A DNA stretch of 7,766 nt from Actinomycetota bacterium. GTDB lineage: Bacteria > Actinomycetota > Geothermincolia > Fen-727 > Anoxymicrobiaceae. The stretch spans positions 20,283-28,048 of the forward strand of contig PMDX01000295.1 of the NCBI GenBank assembly GCA_003154635.1, given 5' to 3'. Under the pieces are notes generated by a model. That model made no database searches, was not told the DNA's origin, and saw only the letters and a program-made list of their open reading frames with translations. Shown piece by piece: positions 1 through 6,312 of the stretch. The position numbers and the translations under genes are program-made. The stretch's first letter is position 1, and each line of letters opens with the position of its first letter.

Positions 1-425
1 TCGTCGCGGAACTTTGTCTGGATCTGGTAAAGGTTAACCGGCAGGTCGCGATACGACGGCGCTGTCCTGCCCACGGTAGTAGTTATCATCTCTTCGGCTG
101 TCGGTCCAAGGCAGAAATCGCGGCCCGCCCTGTCTTTTATCCGCATCATCTCAGGGCCGTAAGCCTGCCACCTGCCGCTGCACATCCACAGGTCGGACGG
201 ATGCAGGGACGGGAGCACTACCTCTAGGGCACCCGCGGCGTTCATCTCTTCGCGGACGATGTCCTCGATCTTCTCCAGTGCAAGGGCGCCCAGCGGCAGC
301 ATGGTGTATATGCCGGCCGCGACCGATCTCATCATGCCCGCACGAAGTAGCAGTTCGTGGCTTACTATGTCAGCCTCAGCGGGCTTCTCTTTTAACGTGG
401 GCACCGTGACCTGGGAAAACCTCAA
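1..425 (-). CDS. proS: Prolyl-tRNA synthetase, N-terminal part (runs off the window start)
   Basis: This is the first 141 codons of a bacterial-type class II prolyl-tRNA synthetase, the cytoplasmic enzyme that charges tRNA-Pro with proline. The reading frame is open from position 425 to the window edge. It begins MRFSQVTVPTLKEKPAEAD, matching the usual MR-SQ---PTLKE-PAEA opening of the family. The class II motif 1 region lies at about residues 29-62 (RAGMMRSVAAGIYTMLPLG, then the helix ending REEMN). The motif 2 approach follows at about 105-141 (LGPTAEE, then LPVNLYQIQTKFRD). The T-x-E loop that binds proline is present as T109-A110-E111, with Ala where many homologues have His, and Arg140 of motif 2 is visible. 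The start is a TTG whose last two bases belong to the ispG TGA stop (TTGA, four-base overlap), preceded by a good Shine-Dalgarno sequence. This implies translational coupling to ispG. The editing domain, motif 3 and anticodon-binding domain lie outside the window. Confidence 0.95.
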   Translation of the reverse strand, partial: MRFSQVTVPTLKEKPAEADIVSHELLLRAGMMRSVAAGIYTMLPLGALALEKIEDIVREEMNAAGALEVVLPSLHPSDLWMCSGRWQAYGPEMMRIKDRAGRDFCLGPTAEEMITTTVGRTAPSYRDLPVNLYQIQTKFRD

Positions 426-1504
426 ACGCCTTCACCTTCTCCACTTTTTCTCAGCAGTTTCTTGACTTCCGCGATCAATTCTTCGTACATGTCGTCAGGC
501 TGAACGCGCCTGACCATCTCGCCCTTCACGAACAGGAGCGCGCCCTCTCTGCCTCCCGCTATCCCAATGTCAGCCTCGCGGGCTTCACCCGGGCCGTTTA
601 CAACGCAGCCCATGACGGCGACTTTCAGCGGCGTCTTGTACCCCTCGAGCGCCTTTTCCACCCGCGTCGCGAGGTCGATCACGTCGATATCGCTCCTGGC
701 ACAGGTCGGACACGATATCACGTCCGGACCCGCGCTAACAAGGCCGAGTGAAGCCAGTATCTTGCGGCCGACCCTGATCTCCTCGACCGGAGGAGCCGTC
801 AGTGAGACCCTTATGGTGTCTCCGATTCCTTCAGCGAGAAGCGCCCCGATGCCGACCGCGCTCTTTATCGTTCCCGACCAGGGAGTGCCAGCCTCTGTTA
901 CGCCAATGTGAAGCGGCCACTCGCTCTGCTCTGAGACGAGCCTGTAAGCCTCTATCGTCCGGCGCACGTCTGACGCCTTCACCGATATCTTGAGGTTCGT
1001 CACGCCTTTCGCGCTCATCAGCTCGGCGCCTTCGAGGGCGCTCGCGGCCAGCGCGGCCGCCTCCACCCGGCCGCCACCCTCGGTCGCGTGACTCCGCTCG
1101 AGCGAGCCGGCGTTTACACCCACACGCACCGCCAACCCCCGGGCGGCAGCTTCCGTCGCTATCTCGGCGACCCGGTCCTTTTTCGTTATCGTTCCCGGGT
1201 TCAGGCGAATCCCGGCGATTCCCTGCTCCATAACAAGGAACGCGAGGCGCCAGTCGAAATGCAGGTCCGCAATCACCGGGATGTTCGACCCGGAGACGAT
1301 GGCGGACAGAGCCTCGGCGGCTTCGGTGTCGGGGATTCCCACCCTTACGATGTCGCACCCGGCATGTTCGAGCTCGCTTACCTGGCGAAGCGTGGCCTCG
1401 ACGTCCCTGGTGTCGGTATTGGTCATCGACTGAACCGTCACCGGCGCGCCTCCACCGACCGGGACGTTACCGACCTTTATCCTGTGGGTTTCTCTTCGTT
1501 CCAT
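422..1504 (-). CDS. ispG: 4-hydroxy-3-methylbut-2-enyl diphosphate synthase (IspG/GcpE)
   Basis: IspG is the [4Fe-4S] enzyme of the penultimate MEP pathway step. It converts 2-C-methyl-D-erythritol 2,4-cyclodiphosphate to HMBPP in the cytoplasm, with electrons from ferredoxin or flavodoxin. The 360-residue protein has the usual bacterial length. Residues 1-240 form the TIM-barrel-like domain, with VQSMTNTDTRDV at about 24-35, GCDIVRVG at 49-56, IADLHFD at 78-84 and IRLNPG at 99-104. The C-terminal cluster-binding domain carries Cys265 and Cys268 (CPTCAR), Cys300 and Glu307 (GCVVNGPGEA), the complete ligand set. The ATG at 1504 is secure: an in-frame TAG lies 27 bases upstream (1529-1531) with no start codon between. 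The Shine-Dalgarno is weak (GATGAAG very close to the ATG), unlike the neighbours. ispG follows rseP after 118 bases and overlaps proS by four. Together with dxr it supplies two MEP enzymes from this cluster. Confidence 0.97.
   Translation of the reverse strand: MERRETHRIKVGNVPVGGGAPVTVQSMTNTDTRDVEATLRQVSELEHAGCDIVRVGIPDTEAAEALSAIVSGSNIPVIADLHFDWRLAFLVMEQGIAGIRLNPGTITKKDRVAEIATEAAARGLAVRVGVNAGSLERSHATEGGGRVEAAALAASALEGAELMSAKGVTNLKISVKASDVRRTIEAYRLVSEQSEWPLHIGVTEAGTPWSGTIKSAVGIGALLAEGIGDTIRVSLTAPPVEEIRVGRKILASLGLVSAGPDVISCPTCARSDIDVIDLATRVEKALEGYKTPLKVAVMGCVVNGPGEAREADIGIAGGREGALLFVKGEMVRRVQPDDMYEELIAEVKKLLRKSGEGEGV
432..442 (-). promoter_or_regulatory. Ribosome binding site of proS, inside the ispG 3' end
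   Basis: On the minus strand this reads GGAGAAGGTGA and ends six bases before the TTG start of proS at 425. It lies within the last codons of ispG, so the Gly-Glu-rich ispG C-terminus (GEGEGV) doubles as the proS Shine-Dalgarno region. It supports the TTG as the real start, since no ATG or GTG lies at a suitable distance. Confidence 0.7.
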
Positions 1505-1622
1505 GACTTCATCGCCGTTCGCTCGTGCCTACTGGCATTGACCGTGTAACAGATGGGATCTACCACCGGGTTCATGCAGCGGCGCATGGTTGTTACATGG
1601 CCACAATCTATCATATACGAGG
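1505..1622 (-). other. rseP-ispG spacer, possible leader of ispG
   Basis: This 118-base spacer is the longest gap in the window and contrasts with the near-zero gaps on either side (dxr-rseP 4 bases, ispG-proS overlap). Read on the minus strand it contains a -10-like TATGAT (1610-1615) without a recognisable -35 at the right distance, then an inverted repeat with a nested hairpin, then a poor ribosome binding site for ispG. No T-run follows the repeat, so it does not look like a rho-independent terminator. It could be a structured leader or hold an internal promoter; the sequence alone does not decide this. Confidence 0.35.
1545..1597 (-). repeat. Inverted repeat TGTAACA / TGTTACA with nested hairpin upstream of ispG
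   Basis: Two perfect seven-base arms (1545-1551 and 1591-1597) are exact reverse complements, separated by 39 bases. Inside lies a second inverted repeat at 1573-1588, CATGC and GCATG arms around a six-base loop. The arms could be half-sites for a dimeric regulator or the base of a structured RNA leader. Seven-base arms can occur by chance, so the functional reading is tentative. Confidence 0.4.
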
Positions 1623-2750
1623 TCAGGGTTTGAACGGATTCGGGAGGGGCTTGAAGATGTCGAGCATGGCGAGGCGCAATGCGACCAGCGAGAGGACGAT
1701 TATCACGGCCCAGGCTATGGGCATCAGCTTGCGGACGTCTATGCGCTTGCCAAAGACCTTCTCGATGATTATCACGAGTAGGTGGCCGCCGTCGAACGGC
1801 GGAAGCGGAAGCAGGTTGAAGATCGAAAGGAAGAAGAACAGGTATGCGACGACATAGAGAAAGACCGAGATGCCCTGCCCCGCCGCCTGGAAGGCTACGC
1901 GCGTGGCTCCCACGATGCTCTGGGGGCTCTCCTGGTTGCGCTGCGTCGTGCCGAGCAGGACTTTAAGGGTGTGGAGCGAGAAAATCGAAGCGATGCCCTT
2001 ACCGAGCGCGACAGACACCCTCCCCAGTTCCCTGCCGGCCTGACCCAGGGCGACGAACGGATTGGACCTCTGCGTGTATGTACTGTTCAGGTCGACCTGG
2101 ACCCCGAGGATCCCGCGCCCGGCTACGTCCAGGAGTTTTGCCTTTGTCGTGAATTGCCGGTTTCCCAGCTTGTAGACGAGTGCGACCTGCTGGCCCGGCT
2201 TCTTCTGGAGCTGGGTGGTGAGCTCTTCCCAGTTGTGTACCTGCACCCCGTCCACTGATGTTATGGTTTCGCCCTTCTTGAGCCCCGCCTGGTACCCTGG
2301 TGCTTCGAGCACCTGCCCGTTGGCGAGCTTGACCGTCTTCTGGACCTTACCGATCTCACCGGTGAGCACCTTGTACCCGATCGGCCAGAAGATGAGCCAG
2401 AAGAGGAGGAACGCGATGCAGAGGTGGACGAACGAGCCCGCGACCACCACCACCGCCCGCCTCCACGGCGCCGCGGCGTAATAGCTATGCGGCCACTCCT
2501 CCTCGCTGATTTCCTCGTCGGGGTTCATGCCGAGTATCTGGACGGAGCCGCCGGCAAGAAACCATTTCACGGCGTAGCGAGTGCCGCCTTTGTCCCAACC
2601 CTTGATCTCCGGCCCGAAGCCGATAGAGAAAGTCTTGGGGGTGATGCCGACCCACCTGGCCGCGAAGAAGTGGCCCGCCTCGTGCGTGAGTATCATGAAC
2701 GCCAGGAAAAGGAGTATGAGTATGGCGTAACCGATATCCTGCAAAATCAA
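1623..2750 (-). CDS. rseP: Site-2 family intramembrane zinc metalloprotease (RseP/RasP, M50)
   Basis: This is a membrane-embedded S2P protease that cleaves transmembrane segments of substrates such as anti-sigma factors in regulated intramembrane proteolysis. The 375-residue protein begins with a hydrophobic helix (about 5-21) that runs into the zinc-binding HEAGH at 23-27. FSIGFGPEI (41-49) is the conserved membrane-reentrant stretch. A second hydrophobic segment spans about 98-124 and is followed by a single PDZ domain at about 128-212 (GYQAGLKKGETITSVDG). Helices then carry the third zinc ligand in NLLPLPPFDGG (312-322, Asp320), and a last membrane helix covers about 343-363. One PDZ domain and this length fit the Gram-positive/actinobacterial form (E. 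coli RseP has two). The start is TTG. TTG at 2750 has GGAGG nine bases upstream; a second TTG at 2744 (373 residues) has AAGG seven bases upstream, so either may be used. It begins four bases after the dxr stop, suggesting coupled translation. Its substrate cannot be told from the window. Confidence 0.94.
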   Translation of the reverse strand: MILQDIGYAILILLFLAFMILTHEAGHFFAARWVGITPKTFSIGFGPEIKGWDKGGTRYAVKWFLAGGSVQILGMNPDEEISEEEWPHSYYAAAPWRRAVVVVAGSFVHLCIAFLLFWLIFWPIGYKVLTGEIGKVQKTVKLANGQVLEAPGYQAGLKKGETITSVDGVQVHNWEELTTQLQKKPGQQVALVYKLGNRQFTTKAKLLDVAGRGILGVQVDLNSTYTQRSNPFVALGQAGRELGRVSVALGKGIASIFSLHTLKVLLGTTQRNQESPQSIVGATRVAFQAAGQGISVFLYVVAYLFFFLSIFNLLPLPPFDGGHLLVIIIEKVFGKRIDVRKLMPIAWAVIIVLSLVALRLAMLDIFKPLPNPFKP

Positions 2751-2751
2751 A

Positions 2752-2764
2752 CCTTCAGGCCTCC
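2752..2764 (-). promoter_or_regulatory. Ribosome binding region of rseP, overlapping the dxr stop
   Basis: On the minus strand this holds GGAGG (2760-2764), nine bases before the TTG at 2750, and AAGG (2752-2755), seven bases before the TTG at 2744. The dxr TGA stop (2755-2757) sits inside the region, so ribosomes ending dxr would finish on the rseP initiation site. Two usable TTG codons two residues apart leave the exact start open. Confidence 0.55.
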
Positions 2765-3909
2765 AGTCTTCCTATTGACTCGCGCGCCCTGGCGCGCGCG
2801 TTGCTCTCCGCTTCAGTGATCTCCTCGAGGCCGCTCGCGGGGAGCGGCTCGTGAGTCTCCAATACTTCCTCGACAACTTCGGCGATTCCTGTGAACCCCA
2901 TCCGTCCCGCCAGGAACGCGGTAACGGCTTCCTCGTTAGCGGCGTTCATCGCGGCCGCGTATGTCTTGCCCATCCGCCCGGCCTCATACGCCAGCCCGAG
3001 GCACGGAAACCGTTTCGCATCGACTTCGTCGAACGTCAGAGTGCCGACCTCGGCAAGCGAGAGGAACCGGGCCGGGCACCGCGCGCGCGCCGGATATGTA
3101 AGGGCATACTGTATCGGTATCCTCATGTCTGGAACCCCCAGGTGGGCGAGCACCGACCCGTCGACCATCTCGACCATCGAGTGGATGATGCTCTGGGGGT
3201 GGATTATCACGTCCACCTCGTCGAGCTCCACCGAGAACAGGTGGTGAGCCTCGAGGACCTCGAGCCCCTTGTTCATCAGGGTTGCCGAGTCTATGGTGAC
3301 CTTCGGCCCCATCGACCACGTCGGGTGGGCGAGCGCGTCCTGGGCGGTCACGCTCGAGAGATCCCGTGGGGCCTCTCTGAACGGCCCGCCCGAGGCAGTC
3401 AGGATTATCCTGGCGAGCCCCGCACGTTCCTCGCCGGTAAGACACTGGAAGATCGCCGAGTGCTCACTGTCCACCGGAATCATCTCTACGCCGTTTCGAC
3501 GAGCCGTCTCCATTACGAGTTTCCCCCCGGCGACCAGACTCTCCTTGTTGGCCAGGGCCAGCCCCATGCCACACTCCAGGATCTCGAGCGTCGGCGCAAG
3601 GCCGGCGAACCCGACGATGGAGTTGAGCACCTGGTCGAAGCCACCACCGCGTATAACCTCGAGCACGCCTTCAGGACCAGCAAAAAGCCGAACGCCCATA
3701 TCCTTGAAAGCAGATGCATGCCTGGAGGCGGCCTCCCCGTCGCTCAGTGCGGCTCTCCGGGCCCCGGTCGCGCGCACCTGCCGGGCAAGCAGCTCACCGT
3801 TGGAGTGCGCCGTGAGCGCGGCGACGGAAACCGAGTCTAGTCGCGATACGACATCTATGGCCTGAGTGCCTATTGAACCTGTTGAGCCGAGGATGGCGAT
3901 AGACTTCAA
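2755..3909 (-). CDS. dxr: 1-deoxy-D-xylulose 5-phosphate reductoisomerase
   Basis: Dxr catalyses the first committed MEP pathway step, the NADPH-dependent rearrangement and reduction of DXP to 2-C-methyl-D-erythritol 4-phosphate, with a divalent metal; it is the fosmidomycin target. With the TTG start chosen here the protein is 384 residues and opens MKSIAILGSTGSIGTQ, as the family does. The NADPH-binding GSTGSIG is at 8-14. LANKESLVAGG follows at about 119-129, and the metal site PVDSEHSAI contributes Asp147 and Glu149. The flexible loop region HPTWSMGPKVTIDSAT is at about 195-210, NKGLE gives the third metal ligand Glu217, and HPQSIIHSMVE lies at 237-247. The C-terminal helical domain begins near AANEEAV. 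An ATG five codons upstream (3924) would add MRGES, but it has no good Shine-Dalgarno. Those extra codons are themselves the AGAGGAGAG Shine-Dalgarno of the TTG. dxr follows cdsA by 46 bases and rseP starts four bases after it. Confidence 0.96.
   Translation of the reverse strand: MKSIAILGSTGSIGTQAIDVVSRLDSVSVAALTAHSNGELLARQVRATGARRAALSDGEAASRHASAFKDMGVRLFAGPEGVLEVIRGGGFDQVLNSIVGFAGLAPTLEILECGMGLALANKESLVAGGKLVMETARRNGVEMIPVDSEHSAIFQCLTGEERAGLARIILTASGGPFREAPRDLSSVTAQDALAHPTWSMGPKVTIDSATLMNKGLEVLEAHHLFSVELDEVDVIIHPQSIIHSMVEMVDGSVLAHLGVPDMRIPIQYALTYPARARCPARFLSLAEVGTLTFDEVDAKRFPCLGLAYEAGRMGKTYAAAMNAANEEAVTAFLAGRMGFTGIAEVVEEVLETHEPLPASGLEEITEAESNARARARESIGRLEA
2781..2798 (-). repeat. GC-only palindrome near the 3' end of dxr
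   Basis: CGCGCGCC (2781-2788) and GGCGCGCG (2791-2798) are perfect eight-base inverted arms around two bases. They lie within the dxr codons for an Ala-Arg-Ala-Arg run. In RNA this would give a very stable hairpin with at least six GC pairs, about 35 bases before the rseP start. The Ala/Arg codon repeat explains it adequately, and any effect on rseP translation or mRNA stability is speculation. Confidence 0.4.
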
Positions 3910-3912
3910 CGA

Positions 3913-3921
3913 CTCTCCTCT
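3913..3921 (-). promoter_or_regulatory. Ribosome binding site deciding the dxr TTG start
   Basis: The minus strand reads AGAGGAGAG here, with AGGAG ending five bases before the TTG at 3909. This is among the strongest Shine-Dalgarno matches in the window. It lies downstream of the alternative ATG at 3924, which argues that the ATG is not the start. Confidence 0.75.
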
Positions 3922-3955
3922 CATGCGCCTGCGACGGAACGCCGAGCCATTGTGC

Positions 3956-4852
3956 CTACTTGAACTTGAACACGAAGTAGAAGAGGTAATAGAAGACCGC
4001 CGGAGCGGTGAAGAATGTCGAATCGAACCTGTCCATTATCCCGCCGTGACCGGGTATCAGCTTGCCCATATCCTTGACACCGTAGTCGCGCTTGATGAGC
4101 GATTCCGCGAGGTCTCCAAGAGGACTCAGGATCACCACCAGCACCCCTATCACAAGGGCGACCGGTATCGAGAACCATGAGAACCTGCTGTGGCCCGTGA
4201 CCCACTGTATGAACTGACGGAAGAGGACCGAGCAGGCCAGCACGCCGACCGTTCCGGCGATGGTCCCTTCCCAGCTCTTGTTCGGGCTGATGGTCGGAGC
4301 CATCTTGTGCCTGCCGATCTTGCGGCCGACGAACCAGGCGAAGACGTCGTAGATCCAGATTAGTACGATGACATAGAGAACCAGGTACCATCCGTTGTTG
4401 CGCGCCGGCGTGGTCTTGCCCGCGAAATCGCGGAGCAGCACGAGGTAAGAGAGGCACAACCCGGTGAGCATCGGGGCAAGCACGGTAAGCGCCACGGCCT
4501 TGGTAGGCTTGACGTGCTTCAGAACGAGCATGTACCACATGAAGCTGCCGAATATCAGCGCAACCGTCACGTAGCCGATGCTCTGGATGGGCTTGAAGTG
4601 CGCCAGGAAGACGTATGCGATCGATGCGGTGATACCGAGCACCGCGGCCGTCGCCGTAGCCTGTCCCTTTGTCTCAAAAAGGCCGAACAGCTCTACCGAG
4701 CCTATCACCGCCGCAAGGGCCACCCCGAAAGTGAACGGCAGGGCTCCCCAGATAAGGGTACCAAGGAAAATGACTCCGAACACTATCGCGCCGATTACCT
4801 TCTCCACGACGGCGGACCTTTCGTTCCGCGCGCGCCCCACCCCGTTTGTCAC
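3956..4852 (-). CDS. cdsA: Phosphatidate cytidylyltransferase (CDP-diacylglycerol synthase)
   Basis: CdsA is an integral membrane enzyme that makes CDP-diacylglycerol from phosphatidic acid and CTP, the branch point for phosphatidylglycerol, phosphatidylserine and phosphatidylinositol lipids. The 298-residue protein is almost wholly hydrophobic after residue 18, with about seven or eight membrane segments. These include paired N-terminal helices at about 18-55, then segments near 66-84, 92-111, 119-140, 156-176, 196-216 and 227-246. The family signature is complete at 251-278 (SLIKRDYGVKD, then PGHGGIMDRFDS) and holds the Lys-Asp and Asp-Arg-x-Asp residues of the metal and substrate site. The second conserved block, around DVFAWFVGRKIGRHK (169-183) and SPNKSWEG (189-196), is also intact. 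The start is GTG at 4852 with GGGAGG five bases upstream; an overlapping ATG is followed at once by TGA and cannot be used. It lies 30 bases after frr, in the place where uppS usually intervenes. Confidence 0.95.
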   Translation of the reverse strand: MTNGVGRARNERSAVVEKVIGAIVFGVIFLGTLIWGALPFTFGVALAAVIGSVELFGLFETKGQATATAAVLGITASIAYVFLAHFKPIQSIGYVTVALIFGSFMWYMLVLKHVKPTKAVALTVLAPMLTGLCLSYLVLLRDFAGKTTPARNNGWYLVLYVIVLIWIYDVFAWFVGRKIGRHKMAPTISPNKSWEGTIAGTVGVLACSVLFRQFIQWVTGHSRFSWFSIPVALVIGVLVVILSPLGDLAESLIKRDYGVKDMGKLIPGHGGIMDRFDSTFFTAPAVFYYLFYFVFKFK

Positions 4853-4857
4853 ATCAG

Positions 4858-4863
4858 CCTCCC
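4858..4863 (-). promoter_or_regulatory. Ribosome binding site of cdsA
   Basis: GGGAGG on the minus strand lies five bases before the GTG start of cdsA at 4852. It sits in the 30-base frr-cdsA gap, which holds nothing else recognisable apart from a weak GGGT/ACCC pairing. Confidence 0.7.
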
Positions 4864-4882
4864 AGGGTTAACAGACCCCAGC

Positions 4883-5437
4883 CTATATCTCCATGAGCTC
4901 CTGTATCTTCTTCTCCATGAGCTCATCAATCTCTTTGACGTACTTGTCGGTAGACTTCTGGATATCATCCATGCCACGATGCAAGTCGTCCTTTGTGGAA
5001 TCGCCTTTTTTCTCCTCTTCGCGGAGAGCCTCCACGGCGTCGCGCCTCACATTGCGGACATGGACCCTTCCCTCTTCCGCCCTTACCTTGACCAGCTTTG
5101 ACAGCTCCTTTCGGCGCTCCTCGGTAAGTTGAGGGATGGGCAGGCGAACCACCTCTCCGTCGTCGGAAGGCATCAACCCGAGGTCAGACTGCGTAATAGC
5201 CTTTTCGATATCGGGGATGCTGTTTCTGTCGTAAGGTTGAATGACCAGCAGCCTTGCTTCCGGCGCGCTGATCGTGGCGATCTGGTTGAGCGGGGTTGCA
5301 GCGCCGTAGTAGCTGACCTGCAGTCTTTCTACCAGCGCGGGTGAGGCTCGTCCGGTGCGGATAGAGGCGAATTCCTGGCCGGTGGCCTCTATTGCATTTT
5401 TGAACTTGCGTTCTGCTTCGTTCATTATGTTGTCCAT
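4883..5437 (-). CDS. frr: Ribosome recycling factor
   Basis: RRF works with EF-G to split the post-termination ribosome so the subunits can be reused. The 184-residue product has the standard family length and opens MDNIMNEAERKFK. The domain I helices flank the small domain II. RTGRASP is at 27-33, the domain I/II hinge sequence YYGAATPLNQ at 43-52, IQPYD at 66-70 and LPIPQLTEERR at 99-109. VRNVRRD at 127-133 includes Arg132, the arginine implicated in ribosome binding. A charged helix runs to the C-terminus. ATG at 5437 is chosen because AAGGGG ends six bases before it; a TTG two codons upstream (5443) abuts that Shine-Dalgarno and is unlikely. frr follows pyrH by 38 bases. Confidence 0.96.
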   Translation of the reverse strand: MDNIMNEAERKFKNAIEATGQEFASIRTGRASPALVERLQVSYYGAATPLNQIATISAPEARLLVIQPYDRNSIPDIEKAITQSDLGLMPSDDGEVVRLPIPQLTEERRKELSKLVKVRAEEGRVHVRNVRRDAVEALREEEKKGDSTKDDLHRGMDDIQKSTDKYVKEIDELMEKKIQELMEI

Positions 5438-5443
5438 TTGCAA

Positions 5444-5449
5444 CCCCTT
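5444..5449 (-). promoter_or_regulatory. Ribosome binding site deciding the frr ATG start
   Basis: AAGGGG on the minus strand lies six bases before the ATG at 5437. It directly touches the upstream TTG at 5443, leaving no spacing for that codon, which supports the ATG. Confidence 0.7.
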
Positions 5450-5459
5450 ATTCGCCGGT

Positions 5460-5474
5460 GGCAGCGCGGCTGCC
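5460..5474 (-). repeat. Small GC hairpin after the pyrH stop
   Basis: Perfect six-base arms GGCAGC and GCTGCC enclose a three-base loop, one base after the pyrH TAA stop. No run of T follows, so it does not resemble an intrinsic terminator. It may protect or mark an mRNA processing point, or be incidental. Confidence 0.45.
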
Positions 5475-5475
5475 G

Positions 5476-6240
5476 TTATCTCTCGCTGCAGACGATCGTA
5501 CCCACGTCGTGACCCGAGCAGAGCCGCCTCAGGTTCCCATGCTCAAACAGGTTGAACACCAGTATGGGCAAGCTGTTGTCCATGCACAGGCTGATGGCCG
5601 TAGCATCCATCACCTCGAGCTCGCGGTTCAACACCTCGAGATAGCTCAGTCGCTTGAACATCTTCGCCTCGGGGTGCTTGACCGGGTCCATATCATAAAC
5701 GCCCTCTACCTTGGTAGCTTTGAGGATGGCGTCCGCCCCGATCTCGAGTGCCCTGAGCGCCGCGGCGGTATCTGTGGAAAAGTACGGATTGCCGGTGCCG
5801 CACGCGAATATGACTACCCTGCCCTTCTCGAGATGTCGGAGCGCCCTGTGGCTGATATGAGGTTCGGCGATGGCCTGCATGGTTATAGCCGTCTGGACGC
5901 GGGTAGCGACGCCGTTCTTCTCGAGCGCGTCCTGGAGAGCGAGGGCGTTCATGACCGTAGCCAACATGCCCATGTAGTCTGCGGTTGTCCGGTCTATGCC
6001 TTTTGCGCTTTCTGCACCTCCGCGCCATATATTGCCGCCACCGACTACCAGAGCGAACTGGATGCCTAGGCCGCGGACCTCGGCGAGCTCTTCGGCCATT
6101 GAGTGGACGGTGTCGATGTCGATGCCGTAGCCCTTGGATGAGTCCATGAAAGCTTCGCCGGATAGCTTTACCAGCATCCGCCTCAGCTCCGGCTTGCCGC
6201 TCTCGATCCCCGCCTGTCCCGCAGAGCCTTCATCAGACAT
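5476..6240 (-). CDS. pyrH: UMP kinase (uridylate kinase)
   Basis: PyrH phosphorylates UMP to UDP with ATP, feeding pyrimidine nucleotide synthesis; it belongs to the amino acid kinase fold and acts as a hexamer. From the ATG at 6240 the protein has 254 residues, longer than the common 235-245. Catalytic-core motifs are intact: KLSGEAF at 25-31, GGGNIWRG at 67-74, DYMGMLAT at 89-96, TGNPYFSTDTAAAL at 149-162 and TKVEGVYDMDP at 176-186. The extra length is an N-terminal tail of about 20 polar residues rich in Gly, Ser and Glu before the core begins at ELRRMLVKL. Some actinobacterial UMP kinases also have such a tail. The start is not certain: GAGGGG lies 11 bases before this ATG, while a GTG at 6264 (262 residues) has AGGG six bases upstream. 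It follows tsf after 99 bases. Confidence 0.93.
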   Translation of the reverse strand: MSDEGSAGQAGIESGKPELRRMLVKLSGEAFMDSSKGYGIDIDTVHSMAEELAEVRGLGIQFALVVGGGNIWRGGAESAKGIDRTTADYMGMLATVMNALALQDALEKNGVATRVQTAITMQAIAEPHISHRALRHLEKGRVVIFACGTGNPYFSTDTAAALRALEIGADAILKATKVEGVYDMDPVKHPEAKMFKRLSYLEVLNRELEVMDATAISLCMDNSLPILVFNLFEHGNLRRLCSGHDVGTIVCSER

Positions 6241-6292
6241 GTGAATACTATCCCCTCGTACCACGACCTACCCTATACCTTTTATGTGGAGT

Positions 6293-6312
6293 CAGACATT
6301 TTCCTGTCTGAA
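6293..6312 (-). repeat. Hairpin in the tsf-pyrH spacer
   Basis: Seven-base perfect arms TCAGACA and TGTCTGA surround a six-base loop between tsf and pyrH. The stem is modest in GC content, and on the minus strand it is followed by CTCCACATAAAAGG with no T tract, so an intrinsic terminator is unlikely. It could be an mRNA processing or regulatory structure. The rest of the 99-base spacer shows only a weak CCGG-AAG-CCGG pairing followed by GTTCTTT just after tsf and a T/A-rich stretch (CATAAAAGGTATAGGG). No promoter could be assigned with confidence. Confidence 0.5.

Noticed and set aside
109..111. Ala in the T-x-E loop of ProS (His in many homologues) as an active-site defect
   Set aside because: The substrate-binding Thr109 and Glu111 are kept. 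The middle residue varies in the family, and nothing else in the visible part is abnormal.
831..1358. Open frame of 175 codons on the minus strand inside ispG in another frame
   Set aside because: The product is an Arg/Gly-rich out-of-frame translation of ispG, whose own frame carries all expected motifs.
1610..1615. TATGAT as a confident sigma-70 promoter for ispG
   Set aside because: No TTGACA-like hexamer lies 16-18 bases upstream and there is no extended -10, so it is only mentioned as a possibility.
2851..3840. Open frame of 329 codons on the plus strand opposite dxr
   Set aside because: It is fully antisense to a clear dxr gene. Its product is rich in Arg, His and Pro with no recognisable family, as expected for a shadow frame in GC-rich coding DNA.
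5458..6069. Open frame of 203 codons on the plus strand opposite pyrH
   Set aside because: It lies opposite intact UMP kinase motifs and its product resembles no known family.
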